64,000 nucleotides of DNA from Rivularia sp034931125 (lineage in GTDB: Bacteria > Cyanobacteriota > Cyanobacteriia > Cyanobacteriales > Nostocaceae). The translations under genes were made by a program, and so were the position numbers. Positions 37,719-47,153 of the stretch are shown here, one piece after another; within the stretch, counting starts at the first letter, position 1, and the number at the start of each line of letters is the position of its first letter. The DNA lies in the NCBI RefSeq assembly GCF_034931125.1, contig NZ_JAYGHM010000028.1:1-64000 (forward strand). Reading direction: 5' to 3'. The notes under the pieces were generated by a model. It was not told the DNA's origin and searched no databases. It saw only the letters and a program-made list of their open reading frames with translations.

Positions 37719-38924
37719 CTACGCATCATTCAACGCAGCAATTCCCGGTAAAGTCTTACCTTCAAGCAATTCCAAACTAGCACCACCACCAGTAGAAATA
37801 TGGCTCATTTGATCGGCTAAACCAACTTTTTCCACTGCTGCAACCGAATCACCACCACCGATAATCGTAGTAGCACCTTGCTTGCTCAGATTTGCTAAAG
37901 CGCGGGCCACAGCTTCAGTTCCAACGGCGAATTTATCGAATTCAAACACACCCATCGGACCATTCCAAATCACTGATTTACAATCTGCAAGCGCTTCTTG
38001 GAACTTCTTAATAGAATCAGGACCAATATCCAAACCCATCCAACCATCAGGAATATTTTCGATGCTGACAATTTGAGAATTTGCGTCAGGAGCAAAATTA
38101 TCTGCTACAACTACATCTGTAGGTAACAAAAATTCCACACCTTTTTCTTTAGCTTTCGCTTCCAAAGTTCTTGCTAACTCTATCTTGTCTTCTTCGACCA
38201 AAGACTTACCAACATTCAAACCACGAGCTTTGTAGAACGTAAAAATCATTCCCCCACCGATGATTAACTTATCGCATTTATCGAGTAAAGTTTCGATCAC
38301 GCCGATTTTACTGGAAACCTTAGAACCACCGATAATAGCCGCTAAAGGAGGACGAGGATTTTCGATCGCGTTTTGTAAGTACTCCAATTCCTTCTCAATC
38401 AAATATCCAGCAATAGAAGGACTCAGATAGTGAGTTACACCTTCAGTCGAAGCATGAGCGCGGTGTGCAGTACCAAAAGCGTCATTTACATATAAATCAG
38501 CATTTGCAGCTAATTGCTTGGCAAATTCGGGGTCATTTTTCTCTTCTTCACTGTGGAAGCGGACGTTTTCTAATAAAAGTACGTCCCCGTTTTGCAATTT
38601 CCCGACCTTGCTTGTAACTTCATCACCAATACAGTCATCGCACTTGACAACTTCTTTACCCAATAACTCCGAAAGACGTTTTGCAACTGGAGTTAACCGC
38701 AGCTTATCCTTAACCTCACCCTTGGGTCTGCCAAAATGGCTAGCTAGAATCACTTTGGCTTCCTTGCTAATCAAATCTTGAATTGTGGGTAGAGCAGCCC
38801 GGATGCGGGTATCATCCGTAATATTGCCCGCATCATCTAAAGGAACGTTGAAATCAACACGCACCAAAGCGCGTTTACCTTGTAACTCACTTTTGGACAA
38901 ATTAGCTAAACTTTTCTTGGACAT
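37719..38924 (-). CDS. pgk: Phosphoglycerate kinase
   Basis: Interconverts 1,3-bisphosphoglycerate and 3-phosphoglycerate with ADP/ATP in glycolysis and the Calvin cycle. 401 residues, full length. N-domain substrate motif RVDFNVPLD and the basic patch HFGRPKG; hinge and nucleotide-binding C-domain with GGSKVSSKIGVIETLL, NGPMGVFE and the C-terminal TIIGGGDSVAAVEK ... HISTGGGASLELLEG. The start MSKKSLANLSKSEL is conserved. Divergent from the universal stress protein gene. Confidence 0.98.
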   Translation of the reverse strand: MSKKSLANLSKSELQGKRALVRVDFNVPLDDAGNITDDTRIRAALPTIQDLISKEAKVILASHFGRPKGEVKDKLRLTPVAKRLSELLGKEVVKCDDCIGDEVTSKVGKLQNGDVLLLENVRFHSEEEKNDPEFAKQLAANADLYVNDAFGTAHRAHASTEGVTHYLSPSIAGYLIEKELEYLQNAIENPRPPLAAIIGGSKVSSKIGVIETLLDKCDKLIIGGGMIFTFYKARGLNVGKSLVEEDKIELARTLEAKAKEKGVEFLLPTDVVVADNFAPDANSQIVSIENIPDGWMGLDIGPDSIKKFQEALADCKSVIWNGPMGVFEFDKFAVGTEAVARALANLSKQGATTIIGGGDSVAAVEKVGLADQMSHISTGGGASLELLEGKTLPGIAALNDA

Positions 38925-39008
38925 AATTAAATGGCGATCGCCTTTTTGCTAATGTGATTGAAATAGGACTATCAAGATTTTACAGATTTACGGGTACTAG
39001 GTGAATCC

Positions 39009-39419
39009 ATGTTCAAAACTGTTCTTTTTCCAGTAGACCAAAGTCGGGAAGCACGGGAAGCAGCGGAAGTAGTTGCCGAGGTGGTGCAAAAGTACCAAAG
39101 CAGCCTGATATTGCTGAGCGTAGTTGAAGAAGCTACCCCCGAAGAATCGCAAAGCGATGATGCGATGAAGTCAGCAAAAAAGGTCGAACAATTACTCAAA
39201 GATGCTCAAGCTTACTTCTCTGCTCAAGGGATCGAAGCCCAAATCTTAGAGAAACAAGGTAAACCGGCTTTTATAATTTGCGATGTGGCTGATGAAATCA
39301 AAGCAAATTTGATCGTTATGGGCTGTCGCGGGTTAGGGTTAACCGATGAAGGTTCCCACGATAGCGTTACCAGTCGCGTGATTAATCTGTCTCCTTGTCC
39401 GGTATTGATTGTGCCTTGA
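39009..39419 (+). CDS. Universal stress protein (UspA family)
   Basis: 136 residues, single Usp domain. It opens MFKTVLFPVDQSREAREAAEV and closes with the ATP-binding signature MGCRGLGLTDE ... SVTSRVINLSPCPVLIV (G-x2-G-x9-type). An acidic stretch in the middle (EEATPEESQSDDAMK) is typical of cyanobacterial members. Binds ATP or AMP and acts in stress signalling; the precise role is unknown. The divergent promoter region is shared with pgk. Confidence 0.94.
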   Translation: MFKTVLFPVDQSREAREAAEVVAEVVQKYQSSLILLSVVEEATPEESQSDDAMKSAKKVEQLLKDAQAYFSAQGIEAQILEKQGKPAFIICDVADEIKANLIVMGCRGLGLTDEGSHDSVTSRVINLSPCPVLIVP

Positions 39420-39784
39420 AGAGTTAGGAGTTAGGAGTTAGGAGTTAAGAATTATAATTTTTTTAACTTAATCGCTTAATTGATAAATATTAGTAAACAA
39501 ATCATATCGTAGCTTCAGACTATTTTTAGTTCATTTTAATGGACTTTTGCTATGAGACTGGGACTTACAGTCCCAGCCGGATTTATCTTTTGTAATATTT
39601 AAGTTGGTTCTTCAGTTGTTAGTATGCCAAAATATGAGTAAAAACTGCTAAAATGCTTACGCGATCAAGTTTTTATCTCCTATATGTTGAATTATCCCGA
39701 ATTTTACCCTATTTTCTCCCTACTGCCTACTGCCTACTGCCTAAAAACGACTATTTTAATAGCATACCAAGTACTGAAGAACCT
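39420..39784. other. Repeat-bearing spacer
   Basis: TTAGGAG tandem repeats (39421-39446), a perfect hairpin CTGGGACT-tac-AGTCCCAG (39558-39576) that may terminate the usp transcript, and CTGCCTA tandem units (39722-39742). Nothing coding. Confidence 0.6.
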
Positions 39785-40147
39785 TTAAGTTTGAGTTGAT
39801 TCTGACGAATCATTTCCCGGAATCGATGTTTGGATGGTTTTTAATAACAAGTAGTTTAAAACTGTGCGAATCACAATAATTGCAGCTAATCGTCCAATAT
39901 CTTCCCAGTTAGGTGTGATGGTAGTTCTGAGAATAGAACCACCGATCAAGAAGTTTAATCCCAAGGAAAAAGAATAACCCATTTGCAACCGGCTTTGTTG
40001 AAATGTTTGTGCAGAACTGGAAAGAGATAAAGCAGTTCGCAAAAAGATGATTAAACCTTTTAACAGACCGATGGAAATCACAAACAGGGCTAATAGTTGA
40101 CAAATATATATTGCTGTGGTGCTAAGATTTTTGATTAAGAGTTCCAT
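39785..40147 (-). CDS. DUF1622 membrane protein
   Basis: 120 residues, three hydrophobic segments (about 13-36, 55-72 and 85-105). The pattern LLKGLIIFLRTALS, then LQMGYSFSLGLNFLIGGSILRTTITPNWEDIGRLAAIIVIRTVLNYLL is that of DUF1622, an uncharacterised inner-membrane family. It lies 27 bp downstream of the hemW-like gene in the same direction, so the two may be co-transcribed. Confidence 0.88.
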   Translation of the reverse strand: MELLIKNLSTTAIYICQLLALFVISIGLLKGLIIFLRTALSLSSSAQTFQQSRLQMGYSFSLGLNFLIGGSILRTTITPNWEDIGRLAAIIVIRTVLNYLLLKTIQTSIPGNDSSESTQT

Positions 40148-40173
40148 TCAAGTTTGGCAATTAGGAATAGTTT

Positions 40174-41361
40174 CTATAGCTTTTCAAATAATTCTGCTAA
40201 CACTACATTAGAGAATAAAAACCCATCGGGATCTTGTAATCGTAACCTTCCATCTAAGATTTGTACCCAACCTTTCTCTAAATAAGGTTGCAATACTTGT
40301 AAAATCTCTTCAACTTTATTTTCACCAAATTGTGCTGTTAATATTTGCAAATTTACTCCTTCTGCTAAACGTAACCCCAACATTAAGGTTTCTAATAAAA
40401 CTTCATGGGACGCTGTGACTTCGCAATCGATTATACTTCCACCATCCACCCAAGCGTAATATTCTTTAGTTTTGCGCGGACGAGTAAAGCGTTTACCCAT
40501 CACATTACTAGCTGCACCCATTCCGAAACCGTAATAAGAACGATTTTCCCAGTAAACTCGGTTGTGACGACATTGATATCCAGGTTTTGCGTAGTTAGAA
40601 ATTTCATAATGTTCATAACCTGCATTGGTTAAAATTTCCTGTGCCATACGGTACATTTTTACCGTTGTTTCATCGTTGGGTAAAGGGCGATCGCCAGGTT
40701 TGTAATAACGTCCGAAAGCTGTACCAGGCTCAATTGTTAGGTCATAGATAGATATATGCGTGGGGGCAATTTTAATTGCTTCCTGTAAAGATTCTTGCCA
40801 TATTTCTAAAGTTTGATGCGGTAAACCAGATATTAAGTCTATGCTGAAATTGGCGATCGCTGCTTGATAAATTACATCAACAGCAGTAGAGATATCCGAA
40901 ACGGTGTGATAGCGTCCAGCATATTGTAATAATTGTGATTGGAAAGCTTGTACCCCCAAACTTATGCGATTTACACCTGATGATGCGTATCCTTGCAAAT
41001 GAGATAAGTCAAAAGTACCGGGATCAATTTCCATTGAGATTTCTGCCGTACTGTCAATACCAAATTTCCCTTCTAAAACTTCTAATATTGTTTGTAATTG
41101 TTGGGTAGAAAGTAATGAAGGAGTACCACCACCAAAAAAAATTGTTTCTAAAGGTTTACTATCAGTAGGGATTGTAGCTATTTCCTGACACAAAACTTCA
41201 ACATAATGAGAAATTGAGCCGGATGTTTCACCCCTCATGGTGTTTCCTACCACATATATGGGAAAATCACAGTAAAAGCAGCGTCGTCTACAAAAAGGAA
41301 TGTGTATATAGGCAGCACTTGGAAATCGCGAAGTCATTGAAGTAATAAGTTTATCGGACAT
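40174..41361 (-). CDS. hemW: HemW-like radical SAM protein
   Basis: 395 residues. The radical-SAM cluster motif CxxxCxxC is at Cys24, Cys28 and Cys31 (CRRRCFYC), followed by IFFGGGTPSLL (SAM-binding GGGTP) and NRISLGVQAFQ. HemW homologues are annotated as oxygen-independent coproporphyrinogen oxidase-like but act as heme chaperones. HemN-specific N-terminal residues are absent, which supports HemW. A shorter start at MTSRFPSAAYIHIPFC (eight residues later) is possible. Confidence 0.9.
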   Translation of the reverse strand: MSDKLITSMTSRFPSAAYIHIPFCRRRCFYCDFPIYVVGNTMRGETSGSISHYVEVLCQEIATIPTDSKPLETIFFGGGTPSLLSTQQLQTILEVLEGKFGIDSTAEISMEIDPGTFDLSHLQGYASSGVNRISLGVQAFQSQLLQYAGRYHTVSDISTAVDVIYQAAIANFSIDLISGLPHQTLEIWQESLQEAIKIAPTHISIYDLTIEPGTAFGRYYKPGDRPLPNDETTVKMYRMAQEILTNAGYEHYEISNYAKPGYQCRHNRVYWENRSYYGFGMGAASNVMGKRFTRPRKTKEYYAWVDGGSIIDCEVTASHEVLLETLMLGLRLAEGVNLQILTAQFGENKVEEILQVLQPYLEKGWVQILDGRLRLQDPDGFLFSNVVLAELFEKL

Positions 41362-41614
41362 TATGAAAAACAGTTTAATTTAGATTACGAATTAATAAAA
41401 AATAGGAAAAAATCACGAAAATTTTACATTTTTGGATGATTTTATCGCAAAAAGATCGGAACAAAAAAGCTGAAAATATTTGGTTATAATGATGGCATAA
41501 TGCTTTATCCCGAACCTGTAGGATAACTGCAAATATTTTTAAGATTTTTAACCCAGTTATATAAAAATTACTTGATCTAGTCAGGTAATGCAGTTGCAGG
41601 AAAACAACACAATT

Positions 41615-42691
41615 ATGTTTGACGCTATTATCATTTTCTCATTCGTCCTAGCAGCAACGGGGATAGGCTATTACAGCATCGATTTATTACCCAAGGGGAC
41701 ATTAGACAGTGTAACTAATCTAGAAGCTTTACGCTTTGTGTTTGCGGCTTTTACAGCCATTATTGGTGGTGCTGTTGGACTTCGAGTTCAAACCGGATAT
41801 CGTCGCTTGGAATCACAAGTCCGAGATTTGCCACTTGAAGTTATTTTGACACGTTCAATTGGTTTAGTAATTGGACTTTTAGTGGCTAACTTAATGTTGG
41901 CTCCCCTATTCTTATTACCGATTCCCGATGATTTTAGCTTTATCAAGCCATTAGTCGCTGTTATGGGTAGCATCACTCTTGCCTATACTGGCATGAATTT
42001 AGCAGATACTCACGGACGCGGTTTGTTAAGATTAATTAACCCTAATACATTAGAAACAATGGTGGCTGAAGGGACTTTAAAGCCTGCTGCTACCAAAGTT
42101 TTAGATACTAGCTGCATTATTGATGGTCGGATTGAAACGCTTCTAGACACCGGCTTTCTAGAAGGACAACTTCTCGTACCGCAATTTATCTTATTAGAGC
42201 TACAGCAAGTCGCTGATGCTAGTAAAGATCAAAAGCGGGTACGGGGAAGACGGGGATTAGAAATTCTCAACCGAATTCAAACGGCTTATCCCGAACGTAT
42301 TGTAATTAATTCAGTTGATTATGACGATATTTCTACAGTAGACGCGAAATTAGTCAAGTTTGCTCAAGAAATCAACGCGACTCTTTTAACCAACGATTAC
42401 AACTTATCAAAAGTCGCTAGCGTACAGAAAGTAGCTGTTTTAAACGTTAACGATTTGGTAAATGCGGTACGACCAAATTATTTACCGGGTGATTATATCG
42501 ACTTGAAAATACTTAAAGAAGGTAAAGAACCCAGTCAAGGTATCGGCTATTTAGACGACGGTACAATGGTAGTCGTTGAAGAAGGAAGTTCTTTTGTCGG
42601 TGGTGAATTGCGAGTTATAGTTACTAGTTCATTGCAGACTTCTGCTGGTAGAATGATTTTTGCAAAACCCCAAGCTTCTGCATTTGCATAA
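41615..42691 (+). CDS. PIN/TRAM-domain membrane protein (YacL-like)
   Basis: 358 residues from the ATG at 41615 (MFDAIIIF); an ATG at 41588 would add nine residues. Four N-terminal membrane helices (about 1-115), then a PIN nuclease domain (about 155-270) with the acidic residues VLDTSCIIDGRI, LELQQVAD and TNDYNL, and a TRAM RNA-binding domain (about 285-345). This order is that of Bacillus YacL. The domain predicts membrane-tethered ribonuclease activity, but no substrate is known. Confidence 0.92.
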   Translation: MFDAIIIFSFVLAATGIGYYSIDLLPKGTLDSVTNLEALRFVFAAFTAIIGGAVGLRVQTGYRRLESQVRDLPLEVILTRSIGLVIGLLVANLMLAPLFLLPIPDDFSFIKPLVAVMGSITLAYTGMNLADTHGRGLLRLINPNTLETMVAEGTLKPAATKVLDTSCIIDGRIETLLDTGFLEGQLLVPQFILLELQQVADASKDQKRVRGRRGLEILNRIQTAYPERIVINSVDYDDISTVDAKLVKFAQEINATLLTNDYNLSKVASVQKVAVLNVNDLVNAVRPNYLPGDYIDLKILKEGKEPSQGIGYLDDGTMVVVEEGSSFVGGELRVIVTSSLQTSAGRMIFAKPQASAFA

Positions 42692-42819
42692 TCAAGGGTA
42701 TGTGTAAATTTCATTCATGCGATCGATGTGGTTTAACTGCATCGATTATTTTTTGTAAAACTGTATACTATTATCGTAATTATTATAGTTCTCGTCTTTT
42801 GGCAAGTGATAATTGATAA

Positions 42820-43002
42820 ATGGTGCGTACCTTACGTAGTAAACTTTGCTCCCTATGCAGTCAATCTGCATTAATATTGTACAGAGTCAAGTATCTGGAA
42901 GATGGCGATTGGGTTTTTGTCTGTCCGCAATGTTGGGAAAAAGTTAGTCGAGATAACCCATTTTACATTTATGGTGGAACTTGGAAAGCAAAGAAAAAGT
43001 AA
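42820..43002 (+). CDS. Small zinc-ribbon-like protein
   Basis: 60 residues with two Cys pairs (CSLC near residue 12 and CPQC near residue 35), a plausible zinc ribbon. The ending FYIYGGTWKAKKK is basic. I recall similar short cyanobacterial proteins of unknown function, without a name. It follows the PIN/TRAM gene in the same direction, about 130 bp downstream. Confidence 0.75.
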   Translation: MVRTLRSKLCSLCSQSALILYRVKYLEDGDWVFVCPQCWEKVSRDNPFYIYGGTWKAKKK

Positions 43003-43115
43003 GTTTTAAGAGATAGGAGTTAGGAGTTATGAGTTGATGGTTTCAGCTTTTAATAGTTAACTATTCCCTATTCCCTATGTTTATTCTAAAGTTAATAATT
43101 AGCAGTCATTTAATT

Positions 43116-43526
43116 ATGGATAATAACGAATTTGATATTCCCAAAAAATTAAAATCGCTTTCTCAAAATTTAGTATGGATGAGCGAATCTGATTATCCCT
43201 TCGATATTTTTACATGGTCGAATCAAGAATCAAAAGAACTCAACACCCATAACTTACTCCAAAAAACTAATCATTCCCTCGAATCTCCTGTCAAAGTAGT
43301 AGAGATAGACAACTTTTTTCAGCGAGCTACAGATGAAAAAGACTGGTACGACGACGATGAAAGGGAAACAGCAAAAAAATATCAAACTCTTTTAGAAACC
43401 TTGAAGCAGAATTTAGACAATATCCAAGTTTATAAAATAGGTGAAGTTGAGATCGATGTTTACATCGTCGGTCAGCTAAAATCTGGGGATTGGGTTGGTT
43501 TGTCAACAAAAGCTGTGGAAACTTAA
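43116..43526 (+). CDS. nuiA: Nuclease A inhibitor-like protein (NuiA family)
   Basis: 136 residues from the ATG at 43116; an open frame from 43077 adds 13 residues. The blocks MSESDYPFDIFTW, VVEIDNFFQRAT, DWYDDDERETAKKYQTLLETLKQNL and YKIGEVEIDVYIVG closely resemble Anabaena NuiA, which blocks the sugar-non-specific nuclease NucA by occupying its active site. It is convergent with a nucA-like gene only 11 bp away, which strongly supports the pairing. Cytoplasmic, no signal peptide. Confidence 0.93.
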   Translation: MDNNEFDIPKKLKSLSQNLVWMSESDYPFDIFTWSNQESKELNTHNLLQKTNHSLESPVKVVEIDNFFQRATDEKDWYDDDERETAKKYQTLLETLKQNLDNIQVYKIGEVEIDVYIVGQLKSGDWVGLSTKAVET

Positions 43527-43536
43527 CAATTATCAA

Positions 43537-44331
43537 TTACCGATCAACTCGACTTTCAATAATCTGCTGAACGGATTGTGGAACTCGATCGAGAAAGTCA
43601 TAACCTGTTTTGGTTTCAAGTTCATCAACTGAGACTAAATATTTTTTCCAATCATCGCTGGTATTTTTACGATTGGTAACGTTTACCGCAATAACTCTGG
43701 TTTTATCGGATATTCCTCCTATCCCTTGTCCCGGTTTATCCAAAACTACAATTACTTTCCAAGTTGATGCGGGTGCGGTAACTTCTTTATTTCTACCAAT
43801 TCTTTGAGAACTTCCATCGACACCAGCAATAATATAAAGTTCTTTACCTTGTTTTACCAGATACCGACAATATTCTTCTAATTCTCTCCAAGCACCCCGG
43901 TTGTTCTCTGGAGTTTGCGGGACAATGTTGGTCATGAAGAAAGTCGCTAAATTATCTTCTACGGTTTTAGTCCTGTCAGCGGAAGGAACCATATGTCCTC
44001 GATCATAGCCACTACCCGTATAATCGCTGGGTTTAACGCGATACCAGTTTGGTGGTAAAGAATCATCGGGACGAAAGTCATCTTGACGTTCAATATTACC
44101 CAACCAACTTTGATTGAGTTGCCAAGCTACCCAGTTTGGTGTACCTCGTTCCCGACTGTATGATAAAGCATACTGGGGTTTGATCATCAGATAGTTATCG
44201 GGGTTTTCTGCTGCATTGCTAGGATTACCCATTGTTAAATGAAGACTAACTGGTTGTGTCAATAGAAGTTGACAACCCGCGATCAAAGTTAATGCGAGCA
44301 GGGGAATAACAAAAACTAGTTTTCGTTTCAC
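43537..44331 (-). CDS. nucA: Sugar-non-specific DNA/RNA nuclease (NucA-like), predicted lipoprotein
   Basis: 264 residues. The DRGHM motif (Asp110-Met114) carries the catalytic His113; downstream TNIVPQTPENNRGAW contains the Asn that holds Mg2+. Family: DNA/RNA non-specific endonuclease (Anabaena NucA, Serratia nuclease). The leader MKRKLVFVIPLLALTLIAGC has an IAGC lipobox with Cys20, so the protein is probably a lipid-anchored exported nuclease. Convergent with its likely inhibitor nuiA. Confidence 0.95.
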   Translation of the reverse strand: MKRKLVFVIPLLALTLIAGCQLLLTQPVSLHLTMGNPSNAAENPDNYLMIKPQYALSYSRERGTPNWVAWQLNQSWLGNIERQDDFRPDDSLPPNWYRVKPSDYTGSGYDRGHMVPSADRTKTVEDNLATFFMTNIVPQTPENNRGAWRELEEYCRYLVKQGKELYIIAGVDGSSQRIGRNKEVTAPASTWKVIVVLDKPGQGIGGISDKTRVIAVNVTNRKNTSDDWKKYLVSVDELETKTGYDFLDRVPQSVQQIIESRVDR

Positions 44332-44389
44332 AATTATTTTAGGAAGTTGCCGTTTAGCAGTATTTCACGAATAATCAATGAAAATCAAG

Positions 44390-44419
44390 AAACCCAGTTT
44401 TGATCGCAAAACCGGGTTT
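44390..44419 (-). terminator. Hairpin terminator (minus strand)
   Basis: AAACCCAGTTTTG pairs with CAAAACCGGGTTT (one G-U) around a four-base loop. On the minus strand it lies about 95 bp downstream of the gene at 44514-44789. Confidence 0.6.
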
Positions 44420-44513
44420 AATCTTATTTTTAAAAGAATATCAAATTTACTTTCCTAAGCAAATAATATTATATTTTACATTTTATAATATTGGGTTTAC
44501 TTAAGTCTTATTC

Positions 44514-44789
44514 TTAATTGTTAACTACAGCAAGATGAACCAACATTAATTGTTTCTCATCATCAAGTGTCTTAAGTAAAGGGCTTTTAATAGCTTTTTT
44601 CGCGATCAGAATTTGCGTTTCTAAGGGTAAGTTTTCAAAGTCTATTTCTTGCTGACGATGGGTATCCTTTTCCGGACAACGCCATTCGTATTTAACTATA
44701 AAATTACCATACAGCGACCATTTGCTTAAGCTGCCATATTTGAGATGAGTTAGATCTTTAGTACAAATTACTACTAGTTGTGAATACAT
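44514..44789 (-). CDS. Hypothetical protein
   Basis: 91 residues, soluble, no recognised domain. It contains a charged central part (WRCPEKDTHRQQEIDFENLPLETQILIAKKAIKSPLL) and ends VHLAVVNN. A hairpin terminator follows. Considered a real gene on codon use and isolation, but function is unknown. Confidence 0.6.
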   Translation of the reverse strand: MYSQLVVICTKDLTHLKYGSLSKWSLYGNFIVKYEWRCPEKDTHRQQEIDFENLPLETQILIAKKAIKSPLLKTLDDEKQLMLVHLAVVNN

Positions 44790-44851
44790 ATTTGTTTGAC
44801 AAATTAGATAAATGTCTATTATGTTCTATGTAAATAAGAAATAGCGATTCA

Positions 44852-45016
44852 GGACTTACGCAATTGTCATAAGCGGAAGGTTGGTGCGTGACACTTAAAC
44901 CTCATTATTACGTTAAAAATTAGTCAAAGTGTCACAGCAACGGCAATAATGGGGGAAGAAAATCTATACCCCCCAACCACCTCCCCTACAAGAAAATATG
45001 CCTTTTTGCTAAGTCC
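44852..45016. mobile_element. MITE, full-length copy with GGACTTA termini
   Basis: Left end GGACTTACGCAATTG, right end (reverse complement) GGACTTAGCAAAAAG, plus internal inverted arms GTGCGTGACACTT and AAGTGTCACAGCAAC. Length 165 bp, non-coding. The copy at 32491-32582 matches it in opposite orientation. GGACTTACGCA-type ends are common on cyanobacterial IS-derived MITEs. Confidence 0.7.
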
Positions 45017-45444
45017 CAGGATTAAAAGATGAAAGATGTGCTGTTAAATTATTTTTCATATTGATCGGGTTAAAACTAGATTTATGTAGGTAGATAGCTT
45101 AACTATTATATTGCCATCCAAATGTGACAGTAGAGTGACTTTTGAGCATGAAATACAATAGGAACAGTTCGATTCGTATAAAAACAGCTAAAATTATGAT
45201 ATTTGGCTGTTTATAAACAAAAAGTTTAACTTGTTAAAAAAATAGCTAATAATGCTTTTGCTTATAGGATTTCACAACCATAACAAATATATACAGGGAA
45301 ATGTCAATTATTTTATGAAAATAATATTTTTATCTATATAAAAAATACTTTAGGCGTGTGTAGCAATACGTAAAAAGAATCCGAGTAAGGAGTGAGGATT
45401 TAATAATTAATTACGAATTATCTCCCCATCTCCCCTGCTGTTTT
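45017..45444. other. A+T-rich spacer, nothing recognised
   Basis: About 430 bp. No repeats or credible open frames; a minus-strand frame at its right edge is only a shadow of the vWA gene. Confidence 0.5.
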
Positions 45445-46692
45445 CTAGGTATCTTGTAATGTAGTTTTAGAAACGATTCTGGTCTTTTTCCGGTCTGCTT
45501 CTGAGAGTTCTTCTCCCGACTGCAAGCGGGTCGCATTCGTTTGTAAAACTGTTGCTGCACCCTTATCTCCCATTTGCAAAGCTGTTTTCGCTGCGGTTTG
45601 CAACATAGTAGCTGCACCAGCGCGATCGCCTTCTTGCAATTTGGCTTCTGCAAGCTGGGTTTGCCGATACTTGGCTAATGCTAAGATATGGGGCTGAACT
45701 TTTGGACTGATTGCAGGTTGGTATGCTTTAGCTACGTTAATTTCCACAGGGATAGTATCTGAAAGTAACCCCGTCATATTGCTTGCTGGGTCGTCGTAAC
45801 GAACTTGTAATTGAGCAATAGTATAATGACCTTCAGGTAGCTGTCCTAAATAAATATTTGCTAAAACTGTTCTTTGACTATCCTTCATGATGTCACCCAA
45901 ACGCACGGCAAAACGTCCGTCTGTTTCTTGCTGCACTGGTAGCTCGATAGTATCAGGAAATACTTGAGCGACGGGCTTGAGTTCTGCTAAGCGGATCTTA
46001 GGCATTAAGGAAAATAGCAGATAAGCATTGGTTAAACCAACAGTTTGAATGCGGTTAAACAATTGATTAAACTTATGTTCTGCTTCCTCTGGTTGTTCGA
46101 TATGAGACAAACTACCACCACCAGCATCGGCGATTTGTTCGAGAACATCTTGGTTCCAATTATCTCCAAAGCCCAAGGAATTCAGGGTTAAGCTGTAATC
46201 CACAGCTAATTGAGCAAATTTGAGACAGCGATTATTATCACCGTGTTCGTTTTCACCATCAGTTAATAAAAAAGCTTGAGAAATTGCTTCCTTTTTACCC
46301 TTTGCCAATTCCTCAATTCCCAAACGCAAACCTTCATCAATCGAAGTGCCGCCATCAGCACTGAGACGGTTGATTTTTTGTTTTATACCTTCTCTATCTT
46401 CAATGATCTGATTGGGAACGAGTACCTTAGCGCGGTGATCGAAAACGACAATACTTAGGCGATCGCCATTTTTAAGTCGATCGACAATGCGGTTTGCGGC
46501 TTTTTTGACAGTTTCCAAAGGACGACCGTTCATGGAACCGCTATGGTCTAAAATCAAGCATAAGTTAAGGGGAACATTGCGATCAAGGTTTTCTACCTGA
46601 GCGGCTAGAGAAACTGCCAACTGACGTTGAGAGCTTGATTGATTGGCATCTAAATTGCGATCGTTTAGTTCGGGCAACAAGCTAACTTTCAT
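45445..46692 (-). CDS. vWA-domain protein
   Basis: 415 residues. The von Willebrand A domain (about 40-215) has an intact MIDAS: DHSGSM near residue 49, the Thr in GGTS and the Asp in LLTDGENEHG. After the domain come beta-rich segments and a C-terminal helical, Ala/Gln-rich repeat-like part (LQEGDRAGAATMLQTAAKTALQMGDKGAA). No signal peptide. Similar stand-alone vWA proteins are frequent in cyanobacteria with unknown role. Monocistronic. Confidence 0.88.
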   Translation of the reverse strand: MKVSLLPELNDRNLDANQSSSQRQLAVSLAAQVENLDRNVPLNLCLILDHSGSMNGRPLETVKKAANRIVDRLKNGDRLSIVVFDHRAKVLVPNQIIEDREGIKQKINRLSADGGTSIDEGLRLGIEELAKGKKEAISQAFLLTDGENEHGDNNRCLKFAQLAVDYSLTLNSLGFGDNWNQDVLEQIADAGGGSLSHIEQPEEAEHKFNQLFNRIQTVGLTNAYLLFSLMPKIRLAELKPVAQVFPDTIELPVQQETDGRFAVRLGDIMKDSQRTVLANIYLGQLPEGHYTIAQLQVRYDDPASNMTGLLSDTIPVEINVAKAYQPAISPKVQPHILALAKYRQTQLAEAKLQEGDRAGAATMLQTAAKTALQMGDKGAATVLQTNATRLQSGEELSEADRKKTRIVSKTTLQDT

Positions 46693-47153
46693 AATTGGTT
46701 GCGGTTCCTTTCACGGGATATACATTATGTATAAATAACTCCAGGATGCAGTCGATTCGCTACGGAAAACTTCTGCATGAGTTCAATATCTTAAATCATA
46801 TTCATAATCTTACTTGGTGAAAAACTAAATTAAAGGCAATTTGTAACCTTGATTCATATTTGATTTTTTCATGCGATTAATTGTATTCCGGCTCACTTTA
46901 TAGCGTATCTTATGAGACCGGCTATAATTCCCCGATAATTGAAACTTAATTATTGATAAATCGATACGAAAAGCGATTGACGGGTAACTGAGAACAAGAA
47001 AATTTCCCTCGATTAAATCATTGGATTAATCCAACATCTAAAATCTAAAATCCAAAATCCCATAAAAAGCGAGAAATCCACACCTCCATAGTCCCTTGCA
47101 TCGCGCTAGGATGTACTACAGTTAACAGCATGAATTTAGGCAACAGTTGAAAA
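46693..47153. other. Spacer between divergent vWA and clpR genes
   Basis: About 460 bp holding the divergent promoters. Contains ATCTAAAATC-type repeats near 47036-47060. Confidence 0.5.
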
